From Climacteris rufus (taxonomy: Eukaryota > Chordata > Aves > Passeriformes > Climacteridae), in assembly GCA_013398175.1 (NCBI GenBank), contig VZRZ01002579.1, positions 1,358,258-1,422,257 on the forward strand: a DNA stretch of 64,000 nt, read 5' to 3'. Position numbers and translations under genes: made by a program. How positions within the stretch are numbered: position 1 is the stretch's first letter; each line of letters begins with the position of its first letter. The notes beneath the pieces are model-generated. The model was given only the letters and a program-made list of their open reading frames with translations. It ran no database searches and had not been told where the DNA came from. This document shows positions 10,937 through 24,334 of this stretch, in pieces.

Positions 10937-12395
10937 CTATATGGAAAAATAGGGCATTTTTAGAGTTAAAAAATAATATTAATTATTTTAAGAGACACAG
11001 GATTTTCTCCTATGGACAGAAAAATGTTGCCTGCTCTTTTCAGGAAATATGGCTCCACAGTGCAGTGCTTGACAAAATAGAATCATTATCTCCTGTCCTT
11101 GTAACACTACAATGGAACTCTGAAAGTGTTCTCACTTCTCACCTCTAAAACAGAAATAACTGCAGCTAGCTAGCTCATACTACGTTTGTGAAATTTTTAT
11201 GAAGAACACTGCACACCTGAAGTATTAGTATTGCAGTTAGCAATATACCTAATTCATATATAATATATAGAAATTTATATTCATATAGAAAAAACTCCCC
11301 ATGACGTGGCTCTTCTACTTAAATTTCAAAGTTCAAATTCAAATCTAATCAGCTGGCAAAAATCAAACTGGCAAACTGATGTGCAACTCTCAAAAGAAAC
11401 ACCAGTTTACCCAAGATGAGAAACTACTGACACTCAGTAGAGACCTGGAGTGAAGGAAGTATGTAATAGACTGCAGTAACACTTTCAAGAAAAGGAGAAA
11501 AAAAAGGGATCTTGACTGTGGCAGGTAATCAGTGTACAGAAAGAGAAACTGTACTGGACAAAGTTACACAAAACATTAAGTTAAGGAACTAAGAGGTACC
11601 CAAGTAGGTCTTTTTGTTGTCACTTTCATATTTTGTAAACTCTCTGTGATGAATGTTAACATTCTCTGGACAGTCCCAGGCACTCCAACTAAAGTCCTCT
11701 CAAGAAAAAAACCCCAACTTTCTCTGAAATCCTACAATAATTAAGAGATTTCAGAGTCTTTGGGATCAAAATGTATTAGAGGGTATCTAAATGAGGCAAA
11801 AAACATTAGAAAAATCTGTAAATACAGGATTAATAAAAGCAGGTTTAGTCACTGTTTGAATAGTGAAATTCGTGTCTCTACTCGCAAGCTTCAACTCTGA
11901 CCACACATAAGAAAGGAGCACAGTGTTGATTTATTACTATAGCCAAATCAGGTAATTTTACTTCGCAGCAAAGTGACATTTCCACAAAAACTTTTGTGAT
12001 TTATAATACACTGATGAACCAGTGATGCTGATTTACAAACCAAACAACACAATCCTGGCAATAGGTAGCCCAGGAACTGATACATAAATACTTACATGTA
12101 CACTTGAGGTGTGCAGTTCCACTGAACTCAAGTCATTTATACACATACATACACCCCCCACTGTTCCTTCTCATCTACACTACTCTGTTTCATCCTGTTG
12201 CATGACTGACTGTGTAGATAAAAGATAAAAAAAAGAAGCTCCTGCAATGTTTACTGAACACTGGAAACCTTCCCTTCTCAAGTGGAAAAAATTTAATGAA
12301 AGTATGAAGCAGAGTATCTAATTCCAGAATAACTTTTGCTAGGTCTGAAACCTCCCATGTCCTTTTATCACAGCCCAGAAAGAAAAAGCATATAC
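10937..12395 (-). other. FAM98B: FAM98B intron 7
   Basis: A GT-AG intron of 1,459 bases (donor GTATATGC at the 12395 end). Only ordinary AT-rich intron sequence is seen. Confidence 0.9.
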
Positions 12396-12563
12396 CTTGT
12401 TGATAGCACAGACGGTGTTTTCCCGTGTTGATCCACTACTTGTTCTCATGATCTTCGACAAATCTTCGCGAGCAGCAAGCAGGTGAGCCAATGTAATGGT
12501 GGACTTTGGAGACAGCGCGTAGCGCTTGGGCTGATAGATCCGTGCTATTTCATCTGTTTTTAC
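12396..12563 (-). CDS. FAM98B: FAM98B coding exon 7
   Basis: 56 codons, phase 0 at both ends, starting VKTDEIARIYQPKRYALSPK and ending TVCAINK. The IYQPKR, LAHLLAAREDLSKI and RTSSG blocks are hallmarks of the FAM98 family and nearly match human FAM98B. The region is mostly predicted helix and lies between the N-terminal calponin-homology-like domain and the glycine-rich tail. Acceptor AG at 12564-12565; donor GT at 12394-12395. Confidence 0.95.
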
Positions 12564-14911
12564 CTAGAGGATAAAATCAAACACAGCTTACTTGCCAGGC
12601 ATAAAACACACCAACAGACTTCCTATAAACCACGTACTGGTCTCAGCAAGTTTCACTTTGAACACAAGGTGGTGTAGCTTCTGAAAAATACAGACTACAG
12701 TCTATTGCAAAATCCAGTGCCAGTTATTACTGATTCTCTTCACACTGGTGGAGCTGTTATGCAGAAAGTCCTGCTGATAGTGTACAATTGATGCTGCAGC
12801 TTTGCACCATTACAAAAGAAACTCCTCTATCCACTGGCGTCAATGTCTTCCAACATGTCTACAGACTAAAACTTAAGGAGTCCACACTGCTCTCTCAAAA
12901 GCTTTACGTAACCATATTCAACAGACCACTTCTAAATGTGATGAGAAAAGAGCAGCTTCAAAGTAAGGTAAATCTGTAAAAAAACCTGAAAATGTATCAA
13001 TGCAGCAAAACACTTATGAAAGCCATGAAAAAGTGATCCTGACGGGGAGAAAATTAGATTTTTTCCAAGCATGTTTTGATGTTTCATTTGTTTAGCAAAA
13101 AAGAAATCTGAATACACTTTCTGGGAATATCTAGAATGATCTTCAGAATCAAAAAAACATTTGATCTTGCCTAGACCAGACAATAGATGCTGAACCTTTA
13201 CATGACTGTTTTGCTAGGTAATTATTCCACCATTTGTGAACCCATTTCAGTGTGCAAACTTACCCCTCTTGGGGCTGAAAAAATTACAAAAAACCTAAAA
13301 AAACCCCAAAATGCCACACCATCAAAAGCAGAGAAACGTATCAATTTCTGTTTAGTGGCGGAGAAAAAAGGCAGGCTAACAGATTTTAAACAGACAACAA
13401 TTCTTCTCTTGGCTTAAAGGAAAAAAATATCTAAATTACATCAATGCCAGAACATTTCAATCCCCAAAAACTTCTCAAAGACGTTATGAACATCCTATAA
13501 GAGAAATAAGGGGGAAAAAAAAAGATTGAAAATAATACGTAATTTTGAATTACTATGTAAGCTGGTTATTTCTGTAACTGCATACATTTCACATCAACAG
13601 TCTTTAAAAGACAGAAAAATGAATCATTTGACTACTTTGTCATCAAAAATCTTTTTAAGCTATTGTTCTGTTTCAAAAGGGCAGTCGTTTTTCACATTGT
13701 TTGAAGAGAACAATAGCAAGTGAAAAAGTTTTCGTTTGCTTAAGTTAGTCATCAGTCACATCACATTTTATAAGTTTAAATTTGAAGATATATAATTGTA
13801 TTGTGTACAGCTGTGAGAAAGTTATACAAGTAGGGACATCTTCTGGCTTCTGTGAGCTAAATGTCCCCCTTTTCCTTTCTTGCAGCATGTAAAAGCATTC
13901 ACAACCCCTTCAGAAATTAAACAGTGAGCAATTCCAACACAGCACAGCAGCATCTAGACTCAAGCCTTCCAGCAATACTTAGTGAACTTCACTAAGTTAA
14001 TTCTGTCTGCATGTGCCAATGACAAATCATGACACCACGAAGACTTGTAGCAATCCGTACTTTCGGTAAGCTTTCCAAGTTGTAAGTTTCATCCATCTTA
14101 AGTTTTCTACAGAAACCTTCAGTAGGAAAGCTGATATTGCCACTCATGAGCAAAAATGTATGCCTCCAGCTTCTCACGTGTATTCATTAAATTACAAACA
14201 TTGTGTATCTTATCTCCCTACTCTTTTGGAAACAAACAGGATATTTCCACCTCAGAAATATCATGACTGTTTTTTATTACACAGAGTGCTAGGAAATAGT
14301 CCAAATGATATTATCACAATTAAAACAATACCAGCAAAGCAAATACAGAGGAGTGGTTTGGAATTTCTAGCGACCTGAAGGATTACAAGTAATTGTGTGA
14401 TTTTCTCACACAAGCTACTATTCAAATAACCTGTTCAACTGACCATCCAGTAGCACTGAATCCAAGATAGGCAGCAGCCACTGGAACCTCACAGACTTTA
14501 TGAGCAGTCACGTTTTACACCCAGTCAATGTTAAGGCCCAGCGTTTGTCTTACTTTTGCATCTGCATGAGAAGTGCTGAGGTTCCTTCCTAGTTTACTTG
14601 ATTGGAGGGTGTTAGATATAGAAAAAAAACCCAAGGAGATGGGAACTTTAATTAAAGTGAGCAACCTCAACTGAAGATACTAGAATTTCTAATTGTGAAG
14701 CTATTGTCATAAAGGACGGACTGTGCCATGTTAAATCCTTCCCCTTCCTCAATACCTAGGATTTGGATATTACAACTTGGAATGAGAAACAGGATGGAAA
14801 AATTACAACAGTAATGGAAGTGTATTTACAAGGTATGCATATTCTATAGGAAGACCTGGGGAACTGTAGCAGACTCCCACCTACAGGAAGCACAAAGTAC
14901 ATCAAGTTTAC
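12564..14911 (-). other. FAM98B: FAM98B intron 6
   Basis: A GT-AG intron of 2,348 bases. It contains several short open frames without recognisable products and no RNA gene that I can support. Confidence 0.9.
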
Positions 14912-15028
14912 CTTTGCTCTATCAGACCAGCCAAAAGACTGTACAGTCACATCGAGCCTCTTCATTAACATCCTTCGTCGACACTCGTACTCACTGCGAA
15001 GAGCATCATTGATTTTTTCCAATCTTTC
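14912..15028 (-). CDS. FAM98B: FAM98B coding exon 6
   Basis: 39 codons in phase 0, reading ERLEKINDALRSEYECRRRM then LMKRLDVTVQSFGWSDRAK. The EYECRRRMLMKRLDVTVQSF block is almost invariant in FAM98 proteins. It lies at the end of the folded N-terminal part. Acceptor AG at 15029-15030; donor GT at 14910-14911. Confidence 0.96.
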
Positions 15029-15407
15029 CTGCAGCGTTACAATAAAAAATTCACACACTCAAATATATAAAGTTATAGAAGTCAATTCAAAGTTAATTCC
15101 ATTCATCAACTAAGTAGTCTATCCCAAGGTGACCACTATAAATTACACAGTGTCTATGTAATGCTATAATAGTATGTATATACAAAATGTTTTGAAAGTT
15201 AATAATGGATGAATCAACACACAGTCTGTTTTATAATGTCAATTCCGGAAGTATATGATTAGCATTGTTAGTATTTAGAATTTGAATTTTAATATTAATA
15301 TTCAGCAACAGAACAGTGACTGTAAAGGCAAAGTTAAATGAAGCTGTGTGCATTAATTTTGACCATCCTGTTAAATACCGAAAAGAAATGAAGAAACTTT
15401 TCTTTAC
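15029..15407 (-). other. FAM98B: FAM98B intron 5
   Basis: A short GT-AG intron of 379 bases, AT-rich, with no further feature. Confidence 0.9.
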
Positions 15408-15488
15408 CACTTGGTCAGAACTCAGAGGTTTTGTTAGCAGTGATTTCCCCACATGGTTATTTTGAACTTTTGGGAGAATGTCCTTTAT
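15408..15488 (-). CDS. FAM98B: FAM98B coding exon 5
   Basis: 27 codons in phase 0: IKDILPKVQNNHVGKSLL followed by TKPLSSDQV. It matches the human FAM98B segment with KVQKNHVGKPLL. Acceptor AG at 15489-15490 after a pyrimidine tract; donor GT at 15406-15407. This is one of the smallest exons of the gene and is easily missed by gene finders. Confidence 0.94.
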
Positions 15489-18400
15489 CTGAAAAAAACC
15501 ACACACATCTCAGCACACAAATGATATTTAGATTTATATCAGCACAATTTGTTGCAATCACATTTTTCTACTCCTAAGATCAAACACACCACATTTGTTT
15601 CAGCAGACTCATGAAAACAGATACAAATCTTCTGGCTTATGATCCACTATAAAAAGATTTCCTGAATACTTTTGTAAGATGACCAGCCCCTATACAAAAA
15701 TATTTAATGGCACATCACTTCTCCCAATAGCAGAACAATGCTGTACAGCACATTTATCAAGTGCATACAGAAAATACGACGAATTAAATTACTCACTTTA
15801 CCTATTACTAAGTGCTGTAACTACCACATCTGGAAGTTAGGAGTTCTGTTGCCAAATGCTACACTGGGCTACAAAAATCTGGTGATAGGTGCTAGTATGA
15901 AAGGCAGGAGATATGGTAAGTATGCAGTTGTTCTCTCTCATTAAGTTTATTTTAATCCTGTAATTGGTTCCAGCTAACATTATGTTTAAGACTTTTGCAT
16001 TCACTCCAAATCAAACTTGCTTATACTTCTTTCACTAGTTCTTGCCCTCAAAAATCAGAGATGAAGTAAGCTCTCTCTGCCTTCCAAACACCACTGCACT
16101 CTCCTCTCTCATTACAAGAAACCTCTACTCCTCTTCTACAGTTAACTTCCTTTGGCAAAGCTCTTCTAAAACCATTACCATGAATGCCCACAGCACTTGT
16201 ACATAACTTTCCAGGCAACTGATTTTACAGCTGGAGTTGACTGCATGCATATTATTGTTCCTGCAAGTTTTGTCCGCAGTCTGATGGGGAGAACTACATC
16301 TTCATTTGCTTTAGTAAATAACTACAGGGAACCAAGCCTAAAACTAGAGTTAATTTTCTTTTACATGTCAAAGGAAGGATTAAGGTAGTGCATGATCTAC
16401 ACTAAAACCCGTAGCCGGGGAAAGCCATTAGATACATTTGCAAGGATTATAAGATTTCATGTAGGCACACAGGCATTTACACTACATTTATCATGGAGGT
16501 ATGGTTCAAAGCTCAGAGTTTTGAGCTTCACATGTTATAGAAACAGCGTCTCTACTTTTCACTACAAAAAAAAATTCCAGAAGACAGAAATCAAATTCTA
16601 GAGCACTTAGTTAATTGATTAAAGGAATACTTAGAAAATTAACTCTCATGTGTCAGGATTTTTGTAATTATCTCCATTTCTTTCTTTTTGTATATATGAA
16701 GAAAAAATCTGACCTCAAATTCTGTGTGAAAACCAAGACATACATATTTTGTTCTTTTTACATCACTGCTGGACAGCACTCTGGCAAATTAAAAACACAA
16801 TACCCCAGAAAAAGTCTCAGGCAAATATATTGTGCAGTGAGCAAATTATGGGAAAACAGTGTTTTGATGCCATCAGAAAAGAAAGCCTAGTAGTATCTGA
16901 AACGTGGCCATCTAAATACTGTAATATTCTCTGCTGTTATATTCCATTCATATCAAAAGAGGTTACAATAAGGGGTGAAGATCAGTGTCATGTACCCTAC
17001 TGATCCCAGCACTCCTCTTTCTCTGATAATCCTTGCTTCTCTACAACCTTTACTTTCTTTACAAAAAACACTCAAGGGTTGTCTGTCCATAATCTAAACA
17101 AAACTTTATTTTACTGAAGCGTGTACATGGTGCCTGTCATATTCCACTCCAAAATTCAAATGTACCCAAGCACAAACAATGTTTGAATTTAAACAAATGT
17201 CTGAAGAATCAAAATCTAAAGTTAATAATCAACAATCGAATAAGATCAGTATGACAGCAAGAGATAACAAATCAGTAATTAGTATAGAAGAAGGAATGAA
17301 CAGCAGCTGAGTTAAAAATTCTGTTAGGCAAGAACTATATCATATACTATATCATATACTATTAAGGTCAGAAATATTATCTCAAAGGTTCTAATGAGCT
17401 GAAAGGAAGAGAGTGTATCACAATGAGACCAACTGCTGGAACAAAAACTAATACAACAAAATGAAAAATCCTCAACACAATTTACAGCTAGAGTGTGAAA
17501 GAAGATCTGAAAATCAGTGATGCTGAATACTATCTAGAGATTAGAATTACTGCAAGTCTGCAGCTGCAAGGACAACTAAGAGGTAAATGCAACACTGGGC
17601 TCCACATACAAAAGCCATACATTCTGCCATCACAAGTTGATCAGCACTGCATACTCCTGATTTCCATAAACTGAAAAGTGAAAGGAAGTTTAGAGAGAAC
17701 AATTAAGAAAGATAATCAATGAAAATCAGAACTAGAAGAAACAAAAGCAGTTAAATGAAACAATCTTTTATTGATTGAGAAAGTGCCCCCAAATTTCTGC
17801 AACCTTTTCTTACCAAGTTAAAAAGAATACCTACATAATTTTTATCCAATACAGGTTTACTAATCAAGTAAGAGCTAAGGAGGAATGTCTTCACTGATGA
17901 ACTGGTCTATGTTTAGGACACACTGTAAAGGCATATCTAGATTACTGAATCTCCACGTACTCTCACTCCCATCAGCAGAGCTCATGGGGAAATCCTACTA
18001 CTGTAATGGTGAAATAAGCTGAGCTGCCTTACAGCTGCAGAATCCATTGTCCAGCCATGACTGATTAGAGGTATGAACAAAAGAACTCTGACATACACCT
18101 GTCTGCGAGAGGACAAGGATTCAATGGTTGTGAGAATCTACGCTACAACCCATATTCCTTCACATGACAGTTGCCCTAGATTCAGAAGGACAAGCAGGAG
18201 TTTAAAAAACCCACCACAACCTAAAAAAGAAGTCTGTTACTGTAAGAGGGAACAATACCAAAAGCAGTGCCCAGATAAAAGAGCAGTGAAAGCATGCTCA
18301 AAGAAATGTCAAGCAAATTTTAAGAGCCAAATCACCCTAAAGGTTTTACACATTCATGTGTAAAAAGCTAACCAAATAGTTAAAACTAGATGCAGACAAG

Positions 18401-21400
18401 TACATTTGACTATTTGACATACTGTGTAATCAATGATCTTGGTTACACTAAAAATTTATAGGATTGCTTTGGAATTTCACACACTCCCTAAAAATAAGAT
18501 GGAAACAAATAAACTTTTGGATCTGCTTGAGATAAAAATATCAACTTCAAAATCTGATGCATAAAAATACACTGTTACTCTACTGTCAGCAAATAAAGCA
18601 CATCTTTATGTATTGAACGTGACATTTCTCATTTGTTTTGCAATTTTGTACTTCTTTAAAAAAATTAGCTCACATTTCATTACCATGTTCAACATATTTA
18701 TTACTTATCCTCATCCTCTGTCAAAACAAAGCAGTAATTTTTACGTTTAACAGCTTCTGCACAGAAAAACATCATATGTGTATGCACCTCCAGGGTTTTC
18801 AAGATTCTGAAAAAACCTGATCTGGGGAGAGGTGCCATTTTATTAATTTAAGTTAAACTATCAATACTTTCAGGAGAGAACACCACCTTAATTAGTTCAT
18901 AAGGTGTACTGCACAGTTGCAGAGATCACCTAAAATCTTAAGCACAAAATATTTTTAAGCCTCTCTTTCATATACCTGCAGATAAATTCAGTATTTATCT
19001 AACTTTAAATATGTTTTTGTTTGACCATGATGTTGGTGAACAGGACAACTCTTTTGTCTTGTTCCCTGCAATTACATTAATACTTACTGTCCAGGCACAA
19101 TTACATCTGTAAAATTACTACAGACTAACAGTTTAAGGTAACACATGAACTTAAATATAAGTAAGTTCTAGGAAACATACCCAAATTTTTTTTAAATATT
19201 CCTCTCATATTTTACTTTACTGTTTTGTTAGCTTCATTTTGACTTAGTTTGTTCAGCAGCCCTTTATAGTTTCTTTTCATTCTACTGATATGTGAAAAGT
19301 AGGGGACTACTTTTCATAATGTGGGCAAAAAAAGTTCAGAAGTCTTTTGAATAATATCACATTAAGAATTTTTTCAAATAAACAGTATTAGAATGTCACT
19401 TTACAATTAGGTGTGAATTTCACACTATCTTGATTGGAAAACAGCCAGATGTGAGCACTAGTTACAAAGCACAACACTGGCATAAACTTTTCTGAATTTT
19501 TCATCAATGTTCATTTAGAATTTATGGAGGTTTTGGCAATAAATTGCAGAATGATTCCTATTGTTCCCCTTTGTAAATATACTTTACAAGGGAACAGAAT
19601 CTTTAACAAAAAAAAATTACTATTAGTTTTTCAGTACTATAAAATAAAATAAAATATACTTAGTGGTAGAAGGCCATAATGTTGTAAATTTATGTAACAC
19701 ATTTTCTAATGTATGTTGATAACCACTATCCTAATTAATTACAGGAGATGTAAAAGATACTTGCTATGATTTTATATGCAATGTTTGAGCTGCTATAAAA
19801 CTCAGTTTGAATGAAGAAAGCAATCCTGATTTTATACTAGTCTCTTAAATAAACTGGAAAATTATTTAAAACAATAAATGCTCCAATGTTCCATACCAAA
19901 ATACAATGTGTGATCTGTCCCTTTGGTAGGTTGCTGCTGCACAGCCAAACTATTCTCAGAACTACTCCCACAGCTACTGACAATGCTGAAGATGCTAAAC
20001 AGAGACAAAGAGTAGACATGTTGAAATGCTGCAGATACATTTGAAGACACACTAAATAAAAATACTGGATCAGGATGTAAGCTTCTATTATGAATTATAT
20101 AATACTACACATCAACAGTGCAATTTTATGCAAAATCTAATTAATTCAAAAGCCATAAAATATTTGGAAAAATAAATTGATCATTTCAAGTGAATTTTTG
20201 TGGGAATATAAAAAAATAACCCAATAGTGCTCTGAAAAAAAAAGTTTACAAAGTGAGTGAACTTCAATTGGTGGCACCACCTTTCTAATGCAGCTATACC
20301 TGCAAATGTAGGTCTCTAACTCTGTAACGTATGAAAATAACTCCAAACTTGTCCTTTATTAAAGTAGTGGATGGAGGACAAGTACACATACAGCAGAAAT
20401 TCTACAAAATCTCCTGAGATGTAGGAAAAAATCCTTTGTTTATAAGGGATGAAACACACAGAGAACAAATTACACTATGAATTTGGAGTCACTGAAGATG
20501 AACTAGTTTTGCCCTTTCTACACTCTGAAGTGAGTACATGTTGTATAACCACTGTGGAGAGACCTGAAAACTATTGGAAAATAGTCCAGGCAGCATTATT
20601 AAAGAAAAACCAACCAAAACCAAAATAAAATGCTTTTAAGATTCTGCTCATTTTAGTACTTCTGAAACTGTAGCAGTTTATACAAACTGGGACAGCAACA
20701 CTACAGGCAACTCAAGCCTGTGATTCTATCTGATATGAAATCTTGGACTTTGCAAAAGGTGGCAGATACCAGGTGTCTTACAATTCAAAGAAAATGTTCT
20801 AGAACCAGTACGTGTGTATGAAGGAACTGGCACTCCAGGTCTGGTCTTGCTGTCCCCACAACTACAGAACTGGAGCCCTACCCCTACAATGGGATGAAAC
20901 TAAATCTGTAGCTGAGAAGTGAAGCAAGGAATTGAGCAAGGAAGGCCACTGGCTATAGCTATATACAGCTATAAACACCCATGGATGTAAACACAGCTAA
21001 CACTCACAGAGGGAACAGTGCCAGAATTGTTTCTTCATCCTTTCAAAAATATCTAACGGAAAGACTGGATATAAAGATTTCCTTAGAACTAAACAGATCA
21101 AGCACAGTTAATAGTGCAGGAATAGGCATTTTCATTTGCACCTGGATGATGCCTTTATAAATGAATCTATTAAAGGTTTTGTCCTGTGACACTTACATAT
21201 AGATGTAAGAAAACCATGGAAGTAAAAGGCCCTCTCCCCAAAATCTCTCAATGTTCAACTGCCCACTGGTTGATGACAATGAAGGAAAAAAAGAAGTACA
21301 ACTGCCGCGGGTACAGAGCGTGAGTAACTCGGAGCCTTTTTGCGTCTGTCTTGTTTTCCTGAATGAAGCGACTTTGGCTTCATCTAGACTCCGATCCGAG

Positions 21401-21609
21401 GTGAGCCGGGCATCAGAACTCCTGCAGAATCTAGGCTTAGCTCACACGCAGTGGTTTAATTTATGCAGGGACGCAAAGAGACAAGAAAGGGTTATTTTCC
21501 GCTTATTGCCAGCAGAATTTTATTTACTGGAGCACGGTGCGGTAAAGACGAGACAAAATGGAGGTCAGGGCGTTGTAAGACGGAGGCGAGAGAGGGGCAG
21601 CTGGGAGAG

Positions 21610-21614
21610 CCAAT
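21610..21614 (+). promoter_or_regulatory. CCAAT box (NF-Y type)
   Basis: AGCCAATCAC in forward orientation within the intronic CpG island, 76 bases before a second CCAAT box and 19 bases before a TALE decamer. Confidence 0.5.
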
Positions 21615-21632
21615 CACTGCGGAGGACCATAA

Positions 21633-21642
21633 TGATTGACAG
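21633..21642 (+). promoter_or_regulatory. TALE (PBX/PREP) decamer
   Basis: TGATTGACAG, an exact match to the decamer bound by PBX-PREP/TGIF-type TALE homeodomain complexes, placed between two CCAAT boxes in a CpG island. Confidence 0.5.
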
Positions 21643-21685
21643 GGGCGCCGGCCAGTGAGCCGGCTCTCCGCACCCGGCATGGGAA

Positions 21686-21690
21686 CCAAT
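21686..21690 (+). promoter_or_regulatory. CCAAT box (NF-Y type), second
   Basis: AACCAATGAG in forward orientation, followed 14 bases later by GGGCGGGG (21704-21711). Confidence 0.5.
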
Positions 21691-22551
21691 GAGCTGTTCC
21701 CCTGGGCGGGGACTGCCCCTGCCGACCCCGNCCCGCCCCGGTCCGGCGGGGCTGGGCCCAGTCGCAAGCCACGCCCAGAGGCACCGCAACATACAATCAC
21801 GTAAAATTATTCAACTCAAAGACTCAGAGGGAGTTTTTATTCTACCCTTAACAGGGGAAACAATCACTAACTTTCTCCCCAAACACTAGAGAGAAACGAA
21901 GAGAAAAACTTTTAGCTGTCTGACAGAGAAGATAAATTCCACTTCAAGTGACTGTTTACATTCTGCAGTAAGGAAATCAGATTAAGGATCACATCACTGA
22001 AATTATTTAGAACCTGGAGGGACACAACAGAAAGAACTATCTTGCTGAATAAGGTTTAAGCTGGCTTATTTACAACTACTGGTAATTCAGGCATTTTCAT
22101 CCTCTTCTGCAACTAAGGCAATGGCACCAACAAATCCATACTTGAAATTAAAAATAAACTAAAAATAACTAATTTAAGTTTTCGATATTAAATCTAAATA
22201 TATCCCAGAAATGACTACAAGCATATAAATGCACAATCAATTATTAACCAAAGTCTTGTGCTTGCTGCAGCACATTGGAATGGGTAAGAAGAAAACTTGT
22301 ACCTTAAACTTGCATGGCAAAGTATGTCTGACCATGTGCACTGTAACCTCAGGGAAATGCTGAAATACTTCACCTCACAACTAAAACAGTTTAACGTAAA
22401 ACACTAAGCTGGCTTTCCGAATTAAAATTCTTTTGCACTTGTCAGATAGGGCTTTTATGGGTGAGACTGCTGGGCCCTTAACTCTAGGATGAATGCTTAC
22501 AGAGATAAAGCTTACAGTTTAGCAATACGGAGAACACATAAAAGCCCATAC

Positions 22552-22730
22552 CTTTTGTTCCACACTGGTTAACAAGGGAGGAATACCAGAGGATGAGGAG
22601 TTTGGCAGACCCAGTGCATCACAAATAGCTTGCACTTCCTGAATAATTTCATTGTGCTTGTCCAAATGAGAGCCTTTAATTTTCTTGCTGTTCAGTATCT
22701 TTAAAGCCTGAAGTTCTGTACTTAGAAATA
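22552..22730 (-). CDS. FAM98B: FAM98B coding exon 4
   Basis: 59 codons plus two bases of a split codon. It reads FLSTELQALKILNSKKIK, then a Lys/His-rich stretch, and ends LLTSVEQK. FLSTELQA is conserved in FAM98B, while the middle varies between species. Acceptor AG at 22731-22732; donor GTATGG follows 22552. The split Leu codon joins T of the previous exon to TA here. Confidence 0.94.
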
Positions 22731-23414
22731 CTAGAGATAAAAGCATCATAATGGCAGGTTTAGAGACACTTAAGTATTTCTGCACCCACATTTTCATATA
22801 CAGCTACAATATATACATTTTTAAGACAACCATGATAAAATGGAGACTTTCTCAGTTCTCTCCTGAACAGGTCAGTACCAGTTTCCTATTCTTTACCTCA
22901 ACTTCCTCTCAGCTGACCTCCTACCTTCATTCTACACACTGCATTTAACTGTTCAACTCACCTGCATACCCCTAGATCCTTGGCTAGTTTCACATTATCA
23001 CACCGCTGCCACTCTTTTGCTGCCACTCCTTTGTCCAAGTTCACCTTAAACTTAGACATTGCTTCTCCCTATTCTGCTTTCAGCACCTTCAAATCGTGCA
23101 GCATTTCTGTTCAAGCCAAAAACCTCTCACAAACACAGGAAGAAAGGTGAGCTGGAACAGGATCAAGAGAAGGATCAGGAGGCCTCAGTAGGTTGAACCA
23201 CACTTTAAAAAGAAATTTTAGTTTCTGCTAAAACAGTTTTCTAATACTTTTTTTTCACCTTGCACAAGTGAGCTGATACATGCTGAGCTAGGTTGCAATG
23301 ACTGCACACATCAAATTAAAAAACGCATAAGGAACTCCTCAATGTAAAAACAGTAATGATAACGCATGAACATAAAATACTGTATTATAAATGGGAAAAA
23401 TCATTGTTACTTAC
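22731..23414 (-). other. FAM98B: FAM98B intron 3
   Basis: A GT-AG intron of 684 bases with donor GTAAGT. No additional feature. Confidence 0.9.
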
Positions 23415-23549
23415 ACAGGAGTTTAAGACAATCTTCTTTCTCTCTTAATCTGTCTTTGATGTCTCCAGAAATCAGTGACGAATATGGACAAGCCATTTCT
23501 CTCAGAAAACCACTAATCTCAAGCTGGAAGCTCTCTATATCTTTCACAC
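23415..23549 (-). CDS. FAM98B: FAM98B coding exon 3
   Basis: 135 bases, phase 1 to phase 1, encoding VKDIESFQLEISGFLREMAC, then PYSSLISGDIKDRL and KEDCLKLL. This is the conserved core of the FAM98 N-terminal domain, which is predicted to adopt a calponin-homology-like fold. Acceptor AG at 23550-23551; strong donor GTAAGT. Confidence 0.96.
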
Positions 23550-24334
23550 CTATGGGAATAAATGCAAAAATAATGGCTTTTTACAGAAACATCAAACTGC
23601 AGTCTAAATTTCTTAACTTATACACTTAAATTGCAGATTTCAGCAGCCCAAAGATTAATCACCTACCACCCCAGTAACTTTTTTTTCTTACAAAAGTCCT
23701 ACATACAAGTAGACATGCCTTTTAATAGTATACTGAATGAGGTAATGCTGCAGCAGTCTGTGAAGACATGAACACAAATGAACATTAGCAGGAAGTGAAC
23801 AGTTAACCTCACAAAATAGTGCTGACATAACTAATTTTCTGAAGAAGTTACAGGAATCATGAACCCATTATTTTCAATGATTTTTTTAGTTTTACTACTT
23901 TTTTGGTGAAAATATAGGTAATACAAAATCTCATCCGAATTCCAGCACTCAACAGAAATAATCAGGCAGTGCTACCGAGCACCTCACATATCCATACACA
24001 GTGCTGACGGGAACAGTGTGTTGGACCAACAGGCTGAAAATACCAGGCACTGCACTTTAAGCCATCAAAATATGATTATAGGCATGAATGTACATTTTAT
24101 GTTTATGTAGACCCAAAAGCACCCCAAATCACCTTCTTTTTTCCTTTTGAAACAATCTTCACAACACAAGACCTTAATCTAAGAGCTACATACACATAAA
24201 TATCAGCCTGAGTTTGGCTAGCTTTCAGCTATTTTGTAATCCTCAACACTGTAATTTCACCATTAGCTGAACAATATGGGTCTAAAGCCACCAAACAAAT
24301 ACTAAATTTCTTTACTAAATTAACATTCATATAC
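23550..24334 (-). other. FAM98B: FAM98B intron 2
   Basis: A GT-AG intron of 785 bases, AT-rich, with nothing further recognised. Confidence 0.9.

Larger units (their letters stand above)
21301..21803. promoter_or_regulatory. Intragenic CpG island, promoter-like
   Basis: A GC-rich stretch inside FAM98B intron 4 with about 34 CpG dinucleotides by my count, against very few in the flanking intron. It carries two CCAAT boxes, two GC boxes (21704-21711 and 21732-21740), a TGATTGACAG decamer and a + strand splice-donor-like CGAG/GTGAGC at 21400-21401. One base (21731) is N. This looks like a promoter for an alternative FAM98B transcript or an antisense RNA. The 135-codon ATG frame across it (21251-21658) has no recognised similarity. 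No direct evidence of transcription is available. Confidence 0.6.
15489..22551 (-). other. FAM98B: FAM98B intron 4 (7 kb)
   Basis: The longest FAM98B intron visible, 7,063 bases. It is AT-rich except for the CpG island at 21.3-21.8 kb. It also has a 12-base tandem repeat (ACTATATCATAT, 2.4 copies) at 17334-17362. Several open frames of 60-100 codons occur, none recognisable. Confidence 0.88.

Noticed and set aside
10664..10963. 99-codon Thr/Ser-rich frame on the + strand
   Set aside because: It is the complement of the FAM98B glycine codons (GGN read backwards gives NCC). The minus-strand reading is a conserved protein.
12013..12035. TGATGA and CTGA, possible C/D box snoRNA in a FAM98B intron
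   Set aside because: The C box lacks the purine at position 1, the two boxes are too close, and no terminal stem is seen.
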